Shown here piece by piece: positions 8,690-18,089 of a DNA stretch of 64,000 nucleotides. How positions within the stretch are numbered: the first letter of the stretch is position 1; each line of letters begins with the position of its first letter. A program made the translations under genes and the position numbers. This DNA is from Bacteroidales bacterium (GTDB taxonomy: Bacteria; Bacteroidota; Bacteroidia; Bacteroidales; UBA6680): positions 1-64,000 of the forward strand of contig JAOARD010000032.1 in NCBI GenBank assembly GCA_025210735.1. The letters run 5' to 3'. A model generated the notes under the pieces. It was not told where the DNA came from. It did not search any database and saw only the letters and a list, made by a program, of their open reading frames with translations.

Positions 8690-10639
8690 TTAATTTTCTT
8701 TTACTTCAATGAGTTTTTTCACCTCTTCTTGTATATAAGATGTAAAACTTTCAACAGTCATTGCGCCTAAATCGCCTTCTCCCTGTTTTCTAACAGAAAC
8801 AGTACCTTCATTTTGCTCTTTTTCGCCAACAATTAGAAGATACGGAATTTTTTTCAATTCGTTGTCACGAATTTTCTTTCCAATCTTCTCGTTTCTGTCA
8901 TCAACAATACATCTTACATCGTTTGAGCCGAATGTTTCAGCAATCTTGTGTGCATACTCATTATACTTTTCGCTGATAGGTAGAATAACTGCCTGATCAG
9001 GAGTAAGCCATAATGGGAACTTACCAGAAGTATGCTCAATAAGTACAGCCACAAAACGCTCCATCGATCCAAATGGTGCTCGGTGAATCATAATTGGTCT
9101 GTGCTTTTTATCGTCAGTTCCGGTATACTCAAGCTCAAATCTTTCCGGTAGGTTGTAATCTACCTGAATTGTACCAAGCTGCCATGATCTGCCAAGTGCA
9201 TCTTTAACCATAAAGTCAAGCTTTGGTCCGTAGAATGCAGCTTCGCCATACTCAACAACTGTCTCAAGACCCTTCTCAGCAGTAGCTTCAATAATAGCTC
9301 TCTCTGCTTTGTCCCAGTTCTCTTCAGTACCAATATATTTATCTCTGTTAACCTTATCTCTTAACGATATCTGTGTAACAAAGTTCTCAAAGTTAAGCGT
9401 TCTGAATATGTAAAGTACAATATCAATAACCTTCTTAAACTCATCTTTAAGCTGATCCGGACGGCAGAAGATGTGTGCATCGTCCTGAGTAAATCCTCTT
9501 ACCCTTGTTAAACCATGTAGCTCACCACTCTGCTCGTATCTGTATACAGTACCAAACTCAGCAAAACGTACAGGAAGATCTTTGTATGATCTTGGCTTAG
9601 CCTTAAATATCTCGCAGTGGTGCGGACAGTTCATTGGTTTAAGAAGGAACTCTTCGCCCTCAGCAGGTGTATTTATTGGCTGGAATGAGTCTTCGCCATA
9701 CTTTGCATAGTGACCAGAAGTAACATAAAGCTCTTTCTGTCCGATATGCGGAGTGATTACTGGCTCATAACCATATCTTTTCTGTACAGTCTTAAGGAAG
9801 TTCTCAAGACGCTCTCTAAGCATTGCTCCTTTTGGTAACCATAACGGAAGCCCCTGACCAACACGTTGCGAGAATGTAAACAATTCAAGCTCTTTACCAA
9901 TCTTACGGTGATCTCTCTTCTTAGCCTCTTCAAGCATAACAAGATACTCTTCAAGAAACTTCTGTTTTGGGAATGAGATACCATAAACACGTGTAAGCTG
10001 CTTGTTTTTCTCATCGCCTCTCCAGTATGCACCGGCAATACTCATAAGCTTAATAGCTTTAATGTATGAAGTATCTGGTAGGTGAGGTCCGCGACAAAGA
10101 TCTGTAAAATTACCTTGTTTGTAAAGGGTAATAGTACCATCTTCAAGCTCACTGATAAGCTCAAGCTTATACTGATCATCCTTCTCAGTAAAGTAGTTCA
10201 GAGCCTCTTGTTTTGATATATCTTCTCTTGTGTATTTGTTTTTAAGTCTGGCAAGCTCAATCATCTTCTTTTCAATTGCCTGCAAGTCTTTTTCAACAAT
10301 AACCTTTCCTTCCGGAAGGTCTACATCATAATAAAAACCATTCTCAATGCTTGGTCCAATACCAAGTTTTACGCCAGGGTAAATAGCCTCCAGTGCCTCG
10401 GCCATAAGGTGTGCCGAAGAGTGCCAGAATGCATGTTTTCCTTCTACATCGTTCCAGGTATTAAGCTTAATGGTGGCATCAGTAGTGATAGGACGCGTCA
10501 AATCATAAACTTCATCGTTTACCGTTATTGACAGTACATCTTTAGCAAGTCTGTTACTTATGCTTCGAGCAATCTCTAATCCGTTTACACCGGACTCATA
10601 CTCTCTAACACTCTGATCCGGTAGTGTAATCTTAATCAT
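8690..10639 (-). CDS. thrS: threonyl-tRNA synthetase
   Basis: The 649-residue class II synthetase charges tRNA-Thr. The N-terminal TGS domain occupies about residues 1-62. The SAD editing domain includes [10 protein letters not shown] near 73-82. The catalytic core has [11 protein letters not shown] with the zinc-ligand Cys near residue 338, and the C-terminal anticodon-binding domain ends the protein. Length matches bacterial ThrRS (640-650). It heads the thrS-infC-rpmI-rplT operon with a -7 box 36 bp upstream of the ATG. Confidence 0.98.
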   Translation of the reverse strand: MIKITLPDQSVREYESGVNGLEIARSISNRLAKDVLSITVNDEVYDLTRPITTDATIKLNTWNDVEGKHAFWHSSAHLMAEALEAIYPGVKLGIGPSIENGFYYDVDLPEGKVIVEKDLQAIEKKMIELARLKNKYTREDISKQEALNYFTEKDDQYKLELISELEDGTITLYKQGNFTDLCRGPHLPDTSYIKAIKLMSIAGAYWRGDEKNKQLTRVYGISFPKQKFLEEYLVMLEEAKKRDHRKIGKELELFTFSQRVGQGLPLWLPKGAMLRERLENFLKTVQKRYGYEPVITPHIGQKELYVTSGHYAKYGEDSFQPINTPAEGEEFLLKPMNCPHHCEIFKAKPRSYKDLPVRFAEFGTVYRYEQSGELHGLTRVRGFTQDDAHIFCRPDQLKDEFKKVIDIVLYIFRTLNFENFVTQISLRDKVNRDKYIGTEENWDKAERAIIEATAEKGLETVVEYGEAAFYGPKLDFMVKDALGRSWQLGTIQVDYNLPERFELEYTGTDDKKHRPIMIHRAPFGSMERFVAVLIEHTSGKFPLWLTPDQAVILPISEKYNEYAHKIAETFGSNDVRCIVDDRNEKIGKKIRDNELKKIPYLLIVGEKEQNEGTVSVRKQGEGDLGAMTVESFTSYIQEEVKKLIEVKEN

Positions 10640-10675
10640 ACTATATGCCAGTTAAAATTTTTTTCTTCGTAACCG

Positions 10676-10683
10676 CAAAGATA
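10676..10683 (-). promoter_or_regulatory. -7 box for the thrS operon
   Basis: The minus strand reads TATCTTTG, an exact TAnnTTTG match, 36 bp upstream of the thrS ATG. No clear -33 box. Confidence 0.5.
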
Positions 10684-10866
10684 GTTATAATATTATAATA
10701 ATATACCCTATTATGCTATTTGTGGGTATTTGCAGTAAATTTTATTCTGTATCTCCGTTATCTGTTCATTTTAACTGTTTGGCATCATTGTTATTTACTA
10801 CAGCAGTAAAAAAGCATGTAAGCTGTAATTTGTAAGGATATATTTCACACAATTGATTTAGAATTA

Positions 10867-10874
10867 TAAATTTG
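10867..10874 (+). promoter_or_regulatory. -7 box for the dipeptidyl peptidase gene
   Basis: TAAATTTG matches TAnnTTTG and lies 47 bp before the ATG, in the 282-bp divergent region shared with thrS. Apart from the two -7 boxes nothing else was recognised in that region. Confidence 0.45.
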
Positions 10875-10921
10875 TTTCTTTATTAATGAGCAAACAACTA
10901 TTAACATTATAACTATTAATT

Positions 10922-13093
10922 ATGAGGAAGATTTTATCTCTACTGATGATTAGTGCTGTCTGCTTTACAGCAATAGCACAAGGGGGTAAGCGTATTACCC
11001 TTGAAGATATCTATAAGAAGGGAACGTTCAGAGCCAAATCTGTATATGGTTTGAGATCGATGAATGATGGCGAACATTATACTGTTGTTGATCGTGGTAC
11101 AACAATAAAGATGTTTGATTACGCTACCGGTAAAAAGGAGTTTACAATTATGGGTGCTGAGATTCTTAAGAAGGCGAATCTTAAGAATTTTGCAGATTAC
11201 TCATTCTCATCTGATGAGTCTAAGATTTTGATATCTACAGATGTTAAACCTATTTACCGACGCTCATATACAGCTGAGTATTATGTTTACTATAGAAATA
11301 CCAGAGAGCTTAAAAAGCTTAGCGATAACGGAGCACAGATGGCTGCAACATTCTCGCCTGATGGAAAAAAGGTGGCGTTTGTACGAAAAAACAACATCTT
11401 TGTAAAGGATCTTGGATCAGGAAAAGAGATTCAGGTTACAGCAGACGGTAAATTTAACCATATTATTAATGGTGCCTGCGATTGGGTATACGAAGAGGAG
11501 TTCGGTTTTGCAAAGGCATTCTTCTGGTCGCCTGAGGGTGATAATATAGCGTTCTACAGATTTGATGAGAGCAGAGTTAAGGAGTTTGAAATGATGGAGT
11601 ATAAAGGAGCATTGTACCCTAAAGCTTATCGTTTTAAATATCCAAAAGCAGGAGAGGATAATTCAATAGTATCAATACATGTATATAATCTTGCATCGGG
11701 TAAGACTACAGAGATGAATACAGGAGAGGAGACAAATCAGTATATCTCTCGTATTAAGTGGTCGGCAGTACCGGGTGAACTTGCTATGATTCGTCAGAAC
11801 AGATTGCAGAACAATGTAGAGATTATGCTTGCAAATGCTGCAACAGGAGAGTCAAGAGTTTTATATAAGGAGACAAATAAGCGTTATATTACAGAGGTAA
11901 CAGATAACTATGTTACATTTCTGCCGGAGAATAAGCAGTTTATTATAACAAGTGAGCAGGACGGATGGAATCATGTGTATCTGTACGGCGCTGATGGTAA
12001 GAAGATACGTCAGCTTACAAAAGGTGAGTGGGATGTAACAGACTTTATTGGTTACGATCCGGCTAAGAAGCAGGTGTATTATGAGTGTGCACGTATATCG
12101 CCAATGACTCGTGATATATACAGAGTGCGTTTGAATGGTAAAAGAGATACAAGACTTACCAAGAAGCAGGGAAAGAACAGCGCTGTATTTAGTAAAGGGT
12201 TTAAGTATTACATAAATTATCACTCTACGCTAAACAGCCCTAACTATATATCGTTGTTTAACAAAAAAGGTGCTGAGATAAGAGTGCTTGAAGATAATAG
12301 TGCACTTAAGGCTAAGCTGACAAAATATCCGAATCTGAAGAGAGAGTTTATTAATATTGTTACAGAGGATGGCATTGATCTTAACGCATGGATACTTAAG
12401 CCTCACGATTTTGATGCATCTAAGCAATATCCGGTTCTTATGACACAGTATAGCGGACCTAACTCACAGCAGGTGCTAGACAGATTTGAGTACGGATGGT
12501 ATCACTACCTTGCACAAGAGGGGTATATTGTTGTTTGTGTTGATCCGAGAGGTACCGGAGCACGTGGCGAGGAGTTCAGAAAGATGACCTACGGACAGCT
12601 TGGTAAATATGAAGTTCAGGATCAGATTGGCGCAGCACGTTATTTGAGTAATCTGTCGTATGTAGATGGTAGCAGAATTGGTATCTGGGGATGGAGTTAT
12701 GGTGGATTTATGTCATCGGCTTGTCTGTTTAAGGGTAACGATATTTTTAAGGCAGCTATTGCTGTTGCTCCTGTAATTAACTGGCGTTATTACGATAGTG
12801 TTTACACTGAGCGTTATATGGGACTACCACAAGATAATGCTTCGGGATATGATGATAACTCACCAATTAACCTTGTAGATGGCTTTAAAACAGGTAAGTA
12901 TCTGCTTATTCACGGAACAGGTGACGACAATGTACATGTTCAGAATGCATGGGCGCTTGTAGAGAAACTGGTTCAGAAGAACAAACAGTTTGAGATGCAG
13001 TTTTATCCTGATCGTAATCATGGTATTTACGGAGGAAATACCAGAATACATCTTTATAAGAGAATGTCGGATTTTGTTTTTAACAATCTATAA
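10922..13093 (+). CDS. dipeptidyl peptidase IV (S9B)
   Basis: The 723-residue exported serine peptidase should release Xaa-Pro dipeptides from peptide N-termini. A signal peptide spans about residues 1-19 (cleavage near AIAQ). The N-terminal beta-propeller carries WVYEEEF at about 188-194, whose Glu pair anchors the substrate amino group. The alpha/beta-hydrolase domain has the nucleophile Ser592 in GWSYGGF, Asp668 in GTGDDNVH and His700 in DRNHGIYGG. All catalytic residues are present and the length is normal for bacterial DPP IV. It is a single-gene unit ending at a bidirectional terminator. In Bacteroidales such enzymes work in the periplasm or at the surface in peptide nutrition. Confidence 0.95.
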   Translation: MRKILSLLMISAVCFTAIAQGGKRITLEDIYKKGTFRAKSVYGLRSMNDGEHYTVVDRGTTIKMFDYATGKKEFTIMGAEILKKANLKNFADYSFSSDESKILISTDVKPIYRRSYTAEYYVYYRNTRELKKLSDNGAQMAATFSPDGKKVAFVRKNNIFVKDLGSGKEIQVTADGKFNHIINGACDWVYEEEFGFAKAFFWSPEGDNIAFYRFDESRVKEFEMMEYKGALYPKAYRFKYPKAGEDNSIVSIHVYNLASGKTTEMNTGEETNQYISRIKWSAVPGELAMIRQNRLQNNVEIMLANAATGESRVLYKETNKRYITEVTDNYVTFLPENKQFIITSEQDGWNHVYLYGADGKKIRQLTKGEWDVTDFIGYDPAKKQVYYECARISPMTRDIYRVRLNGKRDTRLTKKQGKNSAVFSKGFKYYINYHSTLNSPNYISLFNKKGAEIRVLEDNSALKAKLTKYPNLKREFINIVTEDGIDLNAWILKPHDFDASKQYPVLMTQYSGPNSQQVLDRFEYGWYHYLAQEGYIVVCVDPRGTGARGEEFRKMTYGQLGKYEVQDQIGAARYLSNLSYVDGSRIGIWGWSYGGFMSSACLFKGNDIFKAAIAVAPVINWRYYDSVYTERYMGLPQDNASGYDDNSPINLVDGFKTGKYLLIHGTGDDNVHVQNAWALVEKLVQKNKQFEMQFYPDRNHGIYGGNTRIHLYKRMSDFVFNNL

Positions 13094-13096
13094 TAA

Positions 13097-13125
13097 TAAA
13101 AAAAGCGGCCTTGGCCGCTTTTTTT
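13097..13125. terminator. bidirectional terminator
   Basis: AAGCGGCC/GGCCGCTT with a 2-nt apex, flanked by A-run and T-run, sits between the convergent peptidase and thioredoxin-like genes and can serve both. Confidence 0.9.
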
Positions 13126-13136
13126 GTCTTATGAAT

Positions 13137-14675
13137 TTAGGATAATATTTTATCCAGCTCAGTTTTTATTAAATCACCTTCAGGACCCGGCGCTTTTTTA
13201 TTGTATAACTTACCTGTTTTATCAAATATCAGATATCTTGGTATGGTTTTTACATTCAGCTTTTTTAATAGTTTTGAGTTTTTACTGTTTGTAACAATAT
13301 AGTTCTGGCAACCATCATTAAGATCCTCTTTGTTTATTGCATCTCTCCATGGTTTGTCTTTATCGCCAAGAGCCAGATAGATGAAAGCTATATCTCTGTT
13401 TTTGTATGTCTCTCTTAATTTCTTAGCGAATGGCATTGCATTTCGGCAAGGTTTGCACCAACTTGCCCAGAAGTCTATATATACAACTTTACCTCTGTTG
13501 TTGTTTAGTATATCTTTTAATGTTAGTTTTTCACCATTTAACGATTCAAGATGCAGCCCTGAATAATCTGTATCAGACAGAGGAGTATCTTTTGACTGTA
13601 GTTTGGCTATGTAGGTTGTATCGTTTGTAACAGACAGGTATTTTCCGGTATAATCATTTGCATCTACATCTGAGAAACAGTCATAAATATCTTTTAAATA
13701 TCTGGTAAGAAGAAACTGTTTTGTTTTAGGAGGTATACTCTCTTCTGATGATATATTATCGAATATTGTTCTGAAATCTCTGCAGATACCGCAACCTGCT
13801 TTTACTATTTTAACATTATCTCTGCCGGATTCTATAACTGAGTAGCTATTTACGAAATCTTTATATGAGATAAAAGATAATTGATTGTCGTTAAGTTCCT
13901 TTCTGTATGCTGTTAAAAAAGAATCTCTTTTAGTACTGTTCTTGCGATCTGTTTCTGCGAATACCTTATAATTCAGCTTTAACTCCTTATAGCGTAATTG
14001 CTTTTTCAGATAGTTGTAGTATTCTGAATCCATCTGTTCTGTATTTTTTAAAGATATAATGGCTGTTGCGAATGAGTTAATGTATTTTCTGTAACTATCA
14101 ATAGCGTCTGTAAACGATACGTAGTGAGATTCCTCTTCATCGGTAAGATTGCCATATTTTTCATTACGCCAACTAAGCATCATATAGTACACTGATGATA
14201 TATAGTTGAGTGCATCGGTATTAAAACACGATGTGCGATCAGGAAATGTTTTATTAATATTATACAGATATGTTAGTTTGTTACTTGTTTTACTTGTTAA
14301 AGTAGGATATGACAAGGTATCGTAACTAACCACAACAGTATCACCTCTTTTAATAAGATAGTATATATGGTCAATACATCGGTAATTATGTTTAATCTCA
14401 ATATATTTGCGACTATCTCTGCCAATTATTAGTGTATCTGTATCTTTAACAGGAAAGTAATCAATGTTTATATTTGAGCTGTCTGTATAACTGATATACT
14501 CCTTTTTTTTAATCTCAGTAATTGTTTTACCGTTGTTATCTGTTAATTTATTCTGATCTACAGGGTTTTTAAATATTATTATAGTATCTCCTTGTTGTTT
14601 GGTGTTCTCTCTGTTACATGATGTAAATGCAAATAATGCTAACAGAGTAATAATAAAATAGAATTTTTGTTTCAT
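13137..14675 (-). CDS. thioredoxin-fold (TlpA/ResA-like) lipoprotein
   Basis: The 512-residue protein has a lipoprotein signal ending in FTSC at about residue 20, a long N-terminal region of about 340 residues without a recognised domain, and a C-terminal TlpA/ResA-like thioredoxin domain. The redox motif WCKPC has Cys407 and Cys410, and the cis-Pro loop is TIPRYLIF. Such lipoproteins act in the periplasm or at the outer membrane as disulfide reductants or in redox stress defence. The long N-terminal region is common in Bacteroidota TlpA-like proteins and may bind a partner. A copy of the interspersed leader repeat lies just upstream of the start. Confidence 0.88.
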   Translation of the reverse strand: MKQKFYFIITLLALFAFTSCNRENTKQQGDTIIIFKNPVDQNKLTDNNGKTITEIKKKEYISYTDSSNINIDYFPVKDTDTLIIGRDSRKYIEIKHNYRCIDHIYYLIKRGDTVVVSYDTLSYPTLTSKTSNKLTYLYNINKTFPDRTSCFNTDALNYISSVYYMMLSWRNEKYGNLTDEEESHYVSFTDAIDSYRKYINSFATAIISLKNTEQMDSEYYNYLKKQLRYKELKLNYKVFAETDRKNSTKRDSFLTAYRKELNDNQLSFISYKDFVNSYSVIESGRDNVKIVKAGCGICRDFRTIFDNISSEESIPPKTKQFLLTRYLKDIYDCFSDVDANDYTGKYLSVTNDTTYIAKLQSKDTPLSDTDYSGLHLESLNGEKLTLKDILNNNRGKVVYIDFWASWCKPCRNAMPFAKKLRETYKNRDIAFIYLALGDKDKPWRDAINKEDLNDGCQNYIVTNSKNSKLLKKLNVKTIPRYLIFDKTGKLYNKKAPGPEGDLIKTELDKILS

Positions 14676-14700
14676 ATGTCTAAATTTGTTTTTTAAAGGT

Positions 14701-14771
14701 CATATGGAACTCGCATAATTTAGTCATTCCTGTGTGTGAGAAAAGCCCTTACTCATGCTTCGTTTCATCTG
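14701..14771 (-). repeat. interspersed leader repeat, copy A
   Basis: Imperfect palindrome with ends CATATGGAAC and GTTTCATCTG on the plus strand, 26 bp upstream of the thioredoxin-like lipoprotein gene. Read toward that gene it begins ATGAAACGAAGCATGAG, followed by a short frame ending after 13 codons. The centre differs from copy B but keeps CACACA. Confidence 0.75.
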
Positions 14772-14927
14772 TTTAATATAATTTTTAGTTGCTATACATA
14801 ACATGCAGGTTTGATTTTATCAGTTGAGAAGGGGGATTCTGTTTATATCAAACTGCATTACGTTTAGATGATGCTAAAAATATATAAATAATATTAGAAA
14901 CTGATCTGTTAGCTCGTAAATATAAGT

Positions 14928-15299
14928 TTAGCGAGGCAGTTCACCACTTCTGTATATGTCCCACATATTGTTCAAAAAACTGTTTCGCTGACCTGATATA
15001 AAGTTCTTCGCAATAAGTTTAAAGTCGTCTGATACATATGCTGCAAGATCGCAATTCAGGGTAATATCATATACCTCATTAAAAGCTATCTGTTCTATCT
15101 CGTTTATATCATCAATATCAAATTTGTACTTCTGTGTATATGTGGTAATATCGTTTTTTGCAATTAACCATCTGTCTTCAAAATCGGGATTGTCTCTATA
15201 GTCAAGATAATCGTCGTAATCGTGATTCTGCCATTTCAGGGTCTTTATAAGCAGGTTTATGTTGCAAATCTCCTCTTTTAATTTAGTAAGGTTTTCCAT
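14928..15299 (-). CDS. small hypothetical protein
   Basis: The 123-residue soluble product is acidic and Asp/Tyr-rich (NHDYDDYLDYRDNPDFEDR at about 25-43), predicted mostly helical, with no signal peptide or membrane segment. I do not recognise a family. Its size, acidity and isolation between AT-rich spacers would suit a small immunity-like or accessory protein, but this is only a guess. The ATG at 15299 is preceded by an A-rich stretch on the minus strand. Confidence 0.55.
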   Translation of the reverse strand: MENLTKLKEEICNINLLIKTLKWQNHDYDDYLDYRDNPDFEDRWLIAKNDITTYTQKYKFDIDDINEIEQIAFNEVYDITLNCDLAAYVSDDFKLIAKNFISGQRNSFLNNMWDIYRSGELPR

Positions 15300-15717
15300 C
15301 TGTTTAGAATTTTTAATCTCTTAAGTTGTATATGCACAAAAAACAGTTCTTCTTAAAGTAAGAGTGGTTTGGCATTTTGGCTTAAATGGCACTACAGAAT
15401 TATCTGTAGTGTTTTAATTAGTATAGTGTAATATGAATTAAAAGTATCCATTTTGAGATTAAAAACAGAGGTCGTATTTATTACTATTTATCTATCGATA
15501 AAGGTAATATTAACTATATGGAGTAGAGTGTTGTTATTTATTGTGCTGAAATTTAAAATCTTGGTTGTAAGATGCCATTGTTGTTGGTTATGGGTTGTGT
15601 AGTGTTGTTGTAGGGCAGAGGTAAAGAAGATGTTTATTTTTAGCTGTGTTAATATAGTAGAGTATTTAACAGATATAAAAGAGGATTAAGATCCCCTTTT
15701 ATATAAATCAGGTATAA
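15300..15717. other. 418-bp gap with a hairpin and no gene
   Basis: No ORF with coding character is visible. An 8-bp perfect inverted repeat, ACTACAGA/TCTGTAGT at 15391-15410, is followed by TTTT on the plus strand, but no plus-strand gene ends there. The right end holds the terminator of the following leftward gene. The rest is AT-rich sequence without recognised motifs. Confidence 0.5.
15677..15703 (-). terminator. terminator of the DUF2007/zinc-ribbon gene group
   Basis: AAAAGAGGA/TCCCCTTTT (one mismatch) around a short loop, 15 bp past the stop codon at 15718. The U-rich end is formed by the stem itself. Confidence 0.6.
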
Positions 15718-16155
15718 TTATTTTTCAGATTTTATATCCAGAGGGGTTTCAATACTTGCTACTAATTCGCCATTCTTATCTACATATTTATGAACCATAG
15801 TAACACCTTTATCCGTAAATATTTCTAATCCGGGATTAGCTTTTATTTTCTCTAAGAGTAAGGGTTTCATTGATGATTTAAAAAAGTCAACATCAATAGA
15901 GTCTCTATGCAAATTAATAAGACTATAGTTGTACTGAAATATCCTTCCCTCAAGTATTACTGTATTGTTTAATCTTGTTTCTTTATCCACCTCCATAGGA
16001 CAGAGTTCATTAACCTCGTTTGAAGCTTGTTTTAGAATATCGTCAAATGATTGTGGTGCAAAAACAACCAATTTCATAAAAAGGGTTATACCTATAGTTG
16101 TTACTATACCGATTATGGCACCATAAATCTTTTTACTGTTCTTCTCTTTTTCCAT
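15718..16155 (-). CDS. membrane-anchored hypothetical protein
   Basis: The 145-residue product has one N-terminal membrane helix (about residues 10-32, rich in Ile, Val and Thr) after a Lys-rich cytosolic start, and a periplasmic domain of about 110 residues. That domain is a mixed alpha/beta sequence with no motif I recognise. It is third in a leftward group with the zinc-ribbon and DUF2007 genes (gap 60 bp) and shares their terminator. Confidence 0.55.
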   Translation of the reverse strand: MEKEKNSKKIYGAIIGIVTTIGITLFMKLVVFAPQSFDDILKQASNEVNELCPMEVDKETRLNNTVILEGRIFQYNYSLINLHRDSIDVDFFKSSMKPLLLEKIKANPGLEIFTDKGVTMVHKYVDKNGELVASIETPLDIKSEK

Positions 16156-16215
16156 ACTATTTTATATAAATTGATTTTGTTCTGAGTTAAATCTTGTACC
16201 TATAGTTTAATATTA

Positions 16216-16401
16216 TTAACGCGTTTTATTGTCTTTCCACTCTTTCTCACAATCAAAGCAGTAGTAACTTTTTTTGAATAGAGGTAGTGGAAGTCCCAAT
16301 AGGAATATAGATAGTAGTGTAGCATAGCCTGCCTGTTTTTTCTTAACTACATTATCTGAACCACAGTATTTGCAGGTTAGTTCGTTGTTATTTTTCGACA
16401 T
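16216..16401 (-). CDS. small zinc-ribbon membrane protein
   Basis: The 61-residue product has CKYC at about residues 10-13 and CFDC at about 48-51, with a hydrophobic stretch (LLSIFLLGLPLPLF) between them. The two halves of a zinc ribbon thus flank a short membrane-associated hairpin. The start codon overlaps the stop of the upstream DUF2007 gene by one base, which argues for translational coupling and for a real gene despite its size. Confidence 0.65.
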   Translation of the reverse strand: MSKNNNELTCKYCGSDNVVKKKQAGYATLLSIFLLGLPLPLFKKSYYCFDCEKEWKDNKTR

Positions 16402-17141
16402 CAGAAGCTAAAACCCTTTATATTCGCATAACCAACTATTGTTATACTATCAGATACTAATTGTATGCTTCTGCTGTTCATATCAACCTTATAAGACCTG
16501 CTAAAGAGAGATTTTTCAGATCTGTTTTTATTATCAGTTACATGTATACTATCGTTGTTTAATATCCAGTTACATACATGTTTATTTGAATTTATACCAG
16601 GGAAAATAATAATACCATCTTTCTGCAATGTTATCATCTCAATGCAGTTGTCGTAACTACTTACAAAAGTAATACCTGTTGTGTGTGGTGCAATCTCTTT
16701 TCCATTATGAATAATTTTGTCGACACACCATGAATTTTTTGTTAACATTTCTGTCTTTGATGGTATTAGCGAAATGGTAACTGGTATTGCAATTATAATA
16801 AGTATTATTGCAATAAGCATTATTACTCTGAATTCAAAAACAGTATTACCTATTAATGGTAACTTAGACGTAAACCTGTCAAGAGAGCTAATGGGTTTAT
16901 TATCAGTGTTAGCTTCTTTTTTAATATATCCTGATTTTATCAATATAGCTTCTGCTGTTTCAGCGTCTTGTACTTTTACCTGTATCTCTACACCGCCAAT
17001 AGCATTAGAGTAAAAATTGTGAACCTGAGTTGTCAATTCATTAGTAATCTGTACATCTATACCTTCAGACTCAAGTTTTGCCATTGCCATATGAGCCTCA
17101 TGAGGATAGGTGAATGAGATAACCGTAATCCAGTCTTGCAT
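16401..17141 (-). CDS. DUF2007-domain membrane protein
   Basis: The 246-residue protein starts with a DUF2007 module (about residues 3-72). Typical features are WITVISFTYPHEAHMAMAKL and the GGVEIQVKVQDAETAEAIL segment. This family has been described as putative signal-transducing proteins with a PII-like fold. One membrane helix at about 105-127 follows, then a C-terminal domain of about 110 residues with a lipocalin-like pattern (WCVDKI, WILNNDSIHV). It is first in a three-gene group with the zinc-ribbon and membrane-anchored genes. The role is unknown. Confidence 0.75.
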   Translation of the reverse strand: MQDWITVISFTYPHEAHMAMAKLESEGIDVQITNELTTQVHNFYSNAIGGVEIQVKVQDAETAEAILIKSGYIKKEANTDNKPISSLDRFTSKLPLIGNTVFEFRVIMLIAIILIIIAIPVTISLIPSKTEMLTKNSWCVDKIIHNGKEIAPHTTGITFVSSYDNCIEMITLQKDGIIIFPGINSNKHVCNWILNNDSIHVTDNKNRSEKSLFSRSYKVDMNSRSIQLVSDSITIVGYANIKGFSF

Positions 17142-17209
17142 ATGTATGTTTAGTTTATGAATTAAAAAATGTTTTATACGCTTTTAAAGCGTGCATAATT
17201 AAAGTGCAG

Positions 17210-17217
17210 CAAATTTA
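17210..17217 (-). promoter_or_regulatory. -7 box for the DUF2007 gene group
   Basis: The minus strand reads TAAATTTG, matching TAnnTTTG, 68 bp upstream of the DUF2007 start. A small palindrome, ACGCTTTTAAAGCGT at 17178-17192, lies between the two and could be an operator or the end of the SIMPL gene's transcript. Confidence 0.35.
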
Positions 17218-17257
17218 GTAATATATGTGATAATATAAATTATCTGCTTACAGATTG

Positions 17258-17959
17258 TTAATATACTTTGTACTCTATGTATAGTTGCTGTTGTACAACC
17301 ATATTACCTGTATTAACATACATTTTGGTATTACCAATTTCACTATCTGCGCTTAATCCTTTTGTTTCAAATTTTAGTGAATTGTTATCATTACTTGCGG
17401 ATATCTCTATATTACTAACTTGTGTTATAGTCTTATTTTGTTCTGGTATAGTTGTTATGATTTTATCTGCCAGGCTATTGGCGTTTTCTATTGCTTTTAT
17501 ATAAGCAACCTGATTCAGACTGTCAATTTTACTATGATGATATGTTAACCCACCAATAGAAAGGTGTTTGTTGATTAGTAATTCAGGGTATAACTCCTCA
17601 AGATCTTTTAAATTGCGTATTGTTACATTTACAGATGTAGATGCACTGTATCCTATAAAAACACTTGAGCCATTTCGCCAGTTATACTCTTTATTCAGAT
17701 TAACATTTGTTGTGAGTATATCTTCTTCCAGAATTTTATACTCAGCAAACTTGTTATTCAGGCTGTTAACTTTCTCTATTAAACAGTTCTTTGCTGTTTT
17801 TATATTTTTATCTGTGCACCTTAGGGTTAGATATATACTTGCTTCGTCAGGTTTAACCTCTACATTACCTGTGCTTTTAAGTATTATTGTTTTATAACTA
17901 TTATTATTTGTACAGCTAAAAAGGCTGATAACAATAAGAAGTAAGAATAGTCTGTTCAT
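17258..17959 (-). CDS. SIMPL (DUF541) domain lipoprotein
   Basis: The 233-residue protein carries a lipoprotein signal (LFSCTNNN, Cys near residue 16) and one SIMPL/DUF541 domain. Signature segments are GNVEVKPDEASIYLTLRC, the GYSAS strand and the AIENANSLADKI helix at about 155-166. SIMPL proteins are periplasmic or surface oligomers of poorly defined function, some linked to oxidative stress. Length is normal. It stands alone between a terminator-like palindrome and the DUF2007 group. Confidence 0.85.
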   Translation of the reverse strand: MNRLFLLLIVISLFSCTNNNSYKTIILKSTGNVEVKPDEASIYLTLRCTDKNIKTAKNCLIEKVNSLNNKFAEYKILEEDILTTNVNLNKEYNWRNGSSVFIGYSASTSVNVTIRNLKDLEELYPELLINKHLSIGGLTYHHSKIDSLNQVAYIKAIENANSLADKIITTIPEQNKTITQVSNIEISASNDNNSLKFETKGLSADSEIGNTKMYVNTGNMVVQQQLYIEYKVY

Positions 17960-18011
17960 AGTTGTTATAATTTATTTGTTCTATAAGATTTATGAATATT
18001 TGTAAGGTTAA

Positions 18012-18019
18012 CAAATATA
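18012..18019 (-). promoter_or_regulatory. -7 box for the SIMPL gene
   Basis: The minus strand reads TATATTTG, an exact TAnnTTTG match 52 bp upstream of the ATG. It lies 16 bp past the palindromic terminator of the preceding operon. Confidence 0.4.
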
Positions 18020-18033
18020 GATATCAAAAATGG

Positions 18034-18073
18034 AAAACTGTTTAGTATTTTGTTACAAAATCTAAACAGTTTC
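18034..18073 (-). terminator. terminator of the symporter-racemase operon
   Basis: AACTGTTTAG (18036-18045) pairs with CTAAACAGTT (18062-18071), with an inner ATTTTGT/ACAAAAT extension, so nearly the whole 36 bp is palindromic. The leftward transcript continues into TTTTCCATTTTT. It lies 19 bp past the racemase stop. Confidence 0.75.
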
Positions 18074-18089
18074 TGAGGTTTTAAACCAA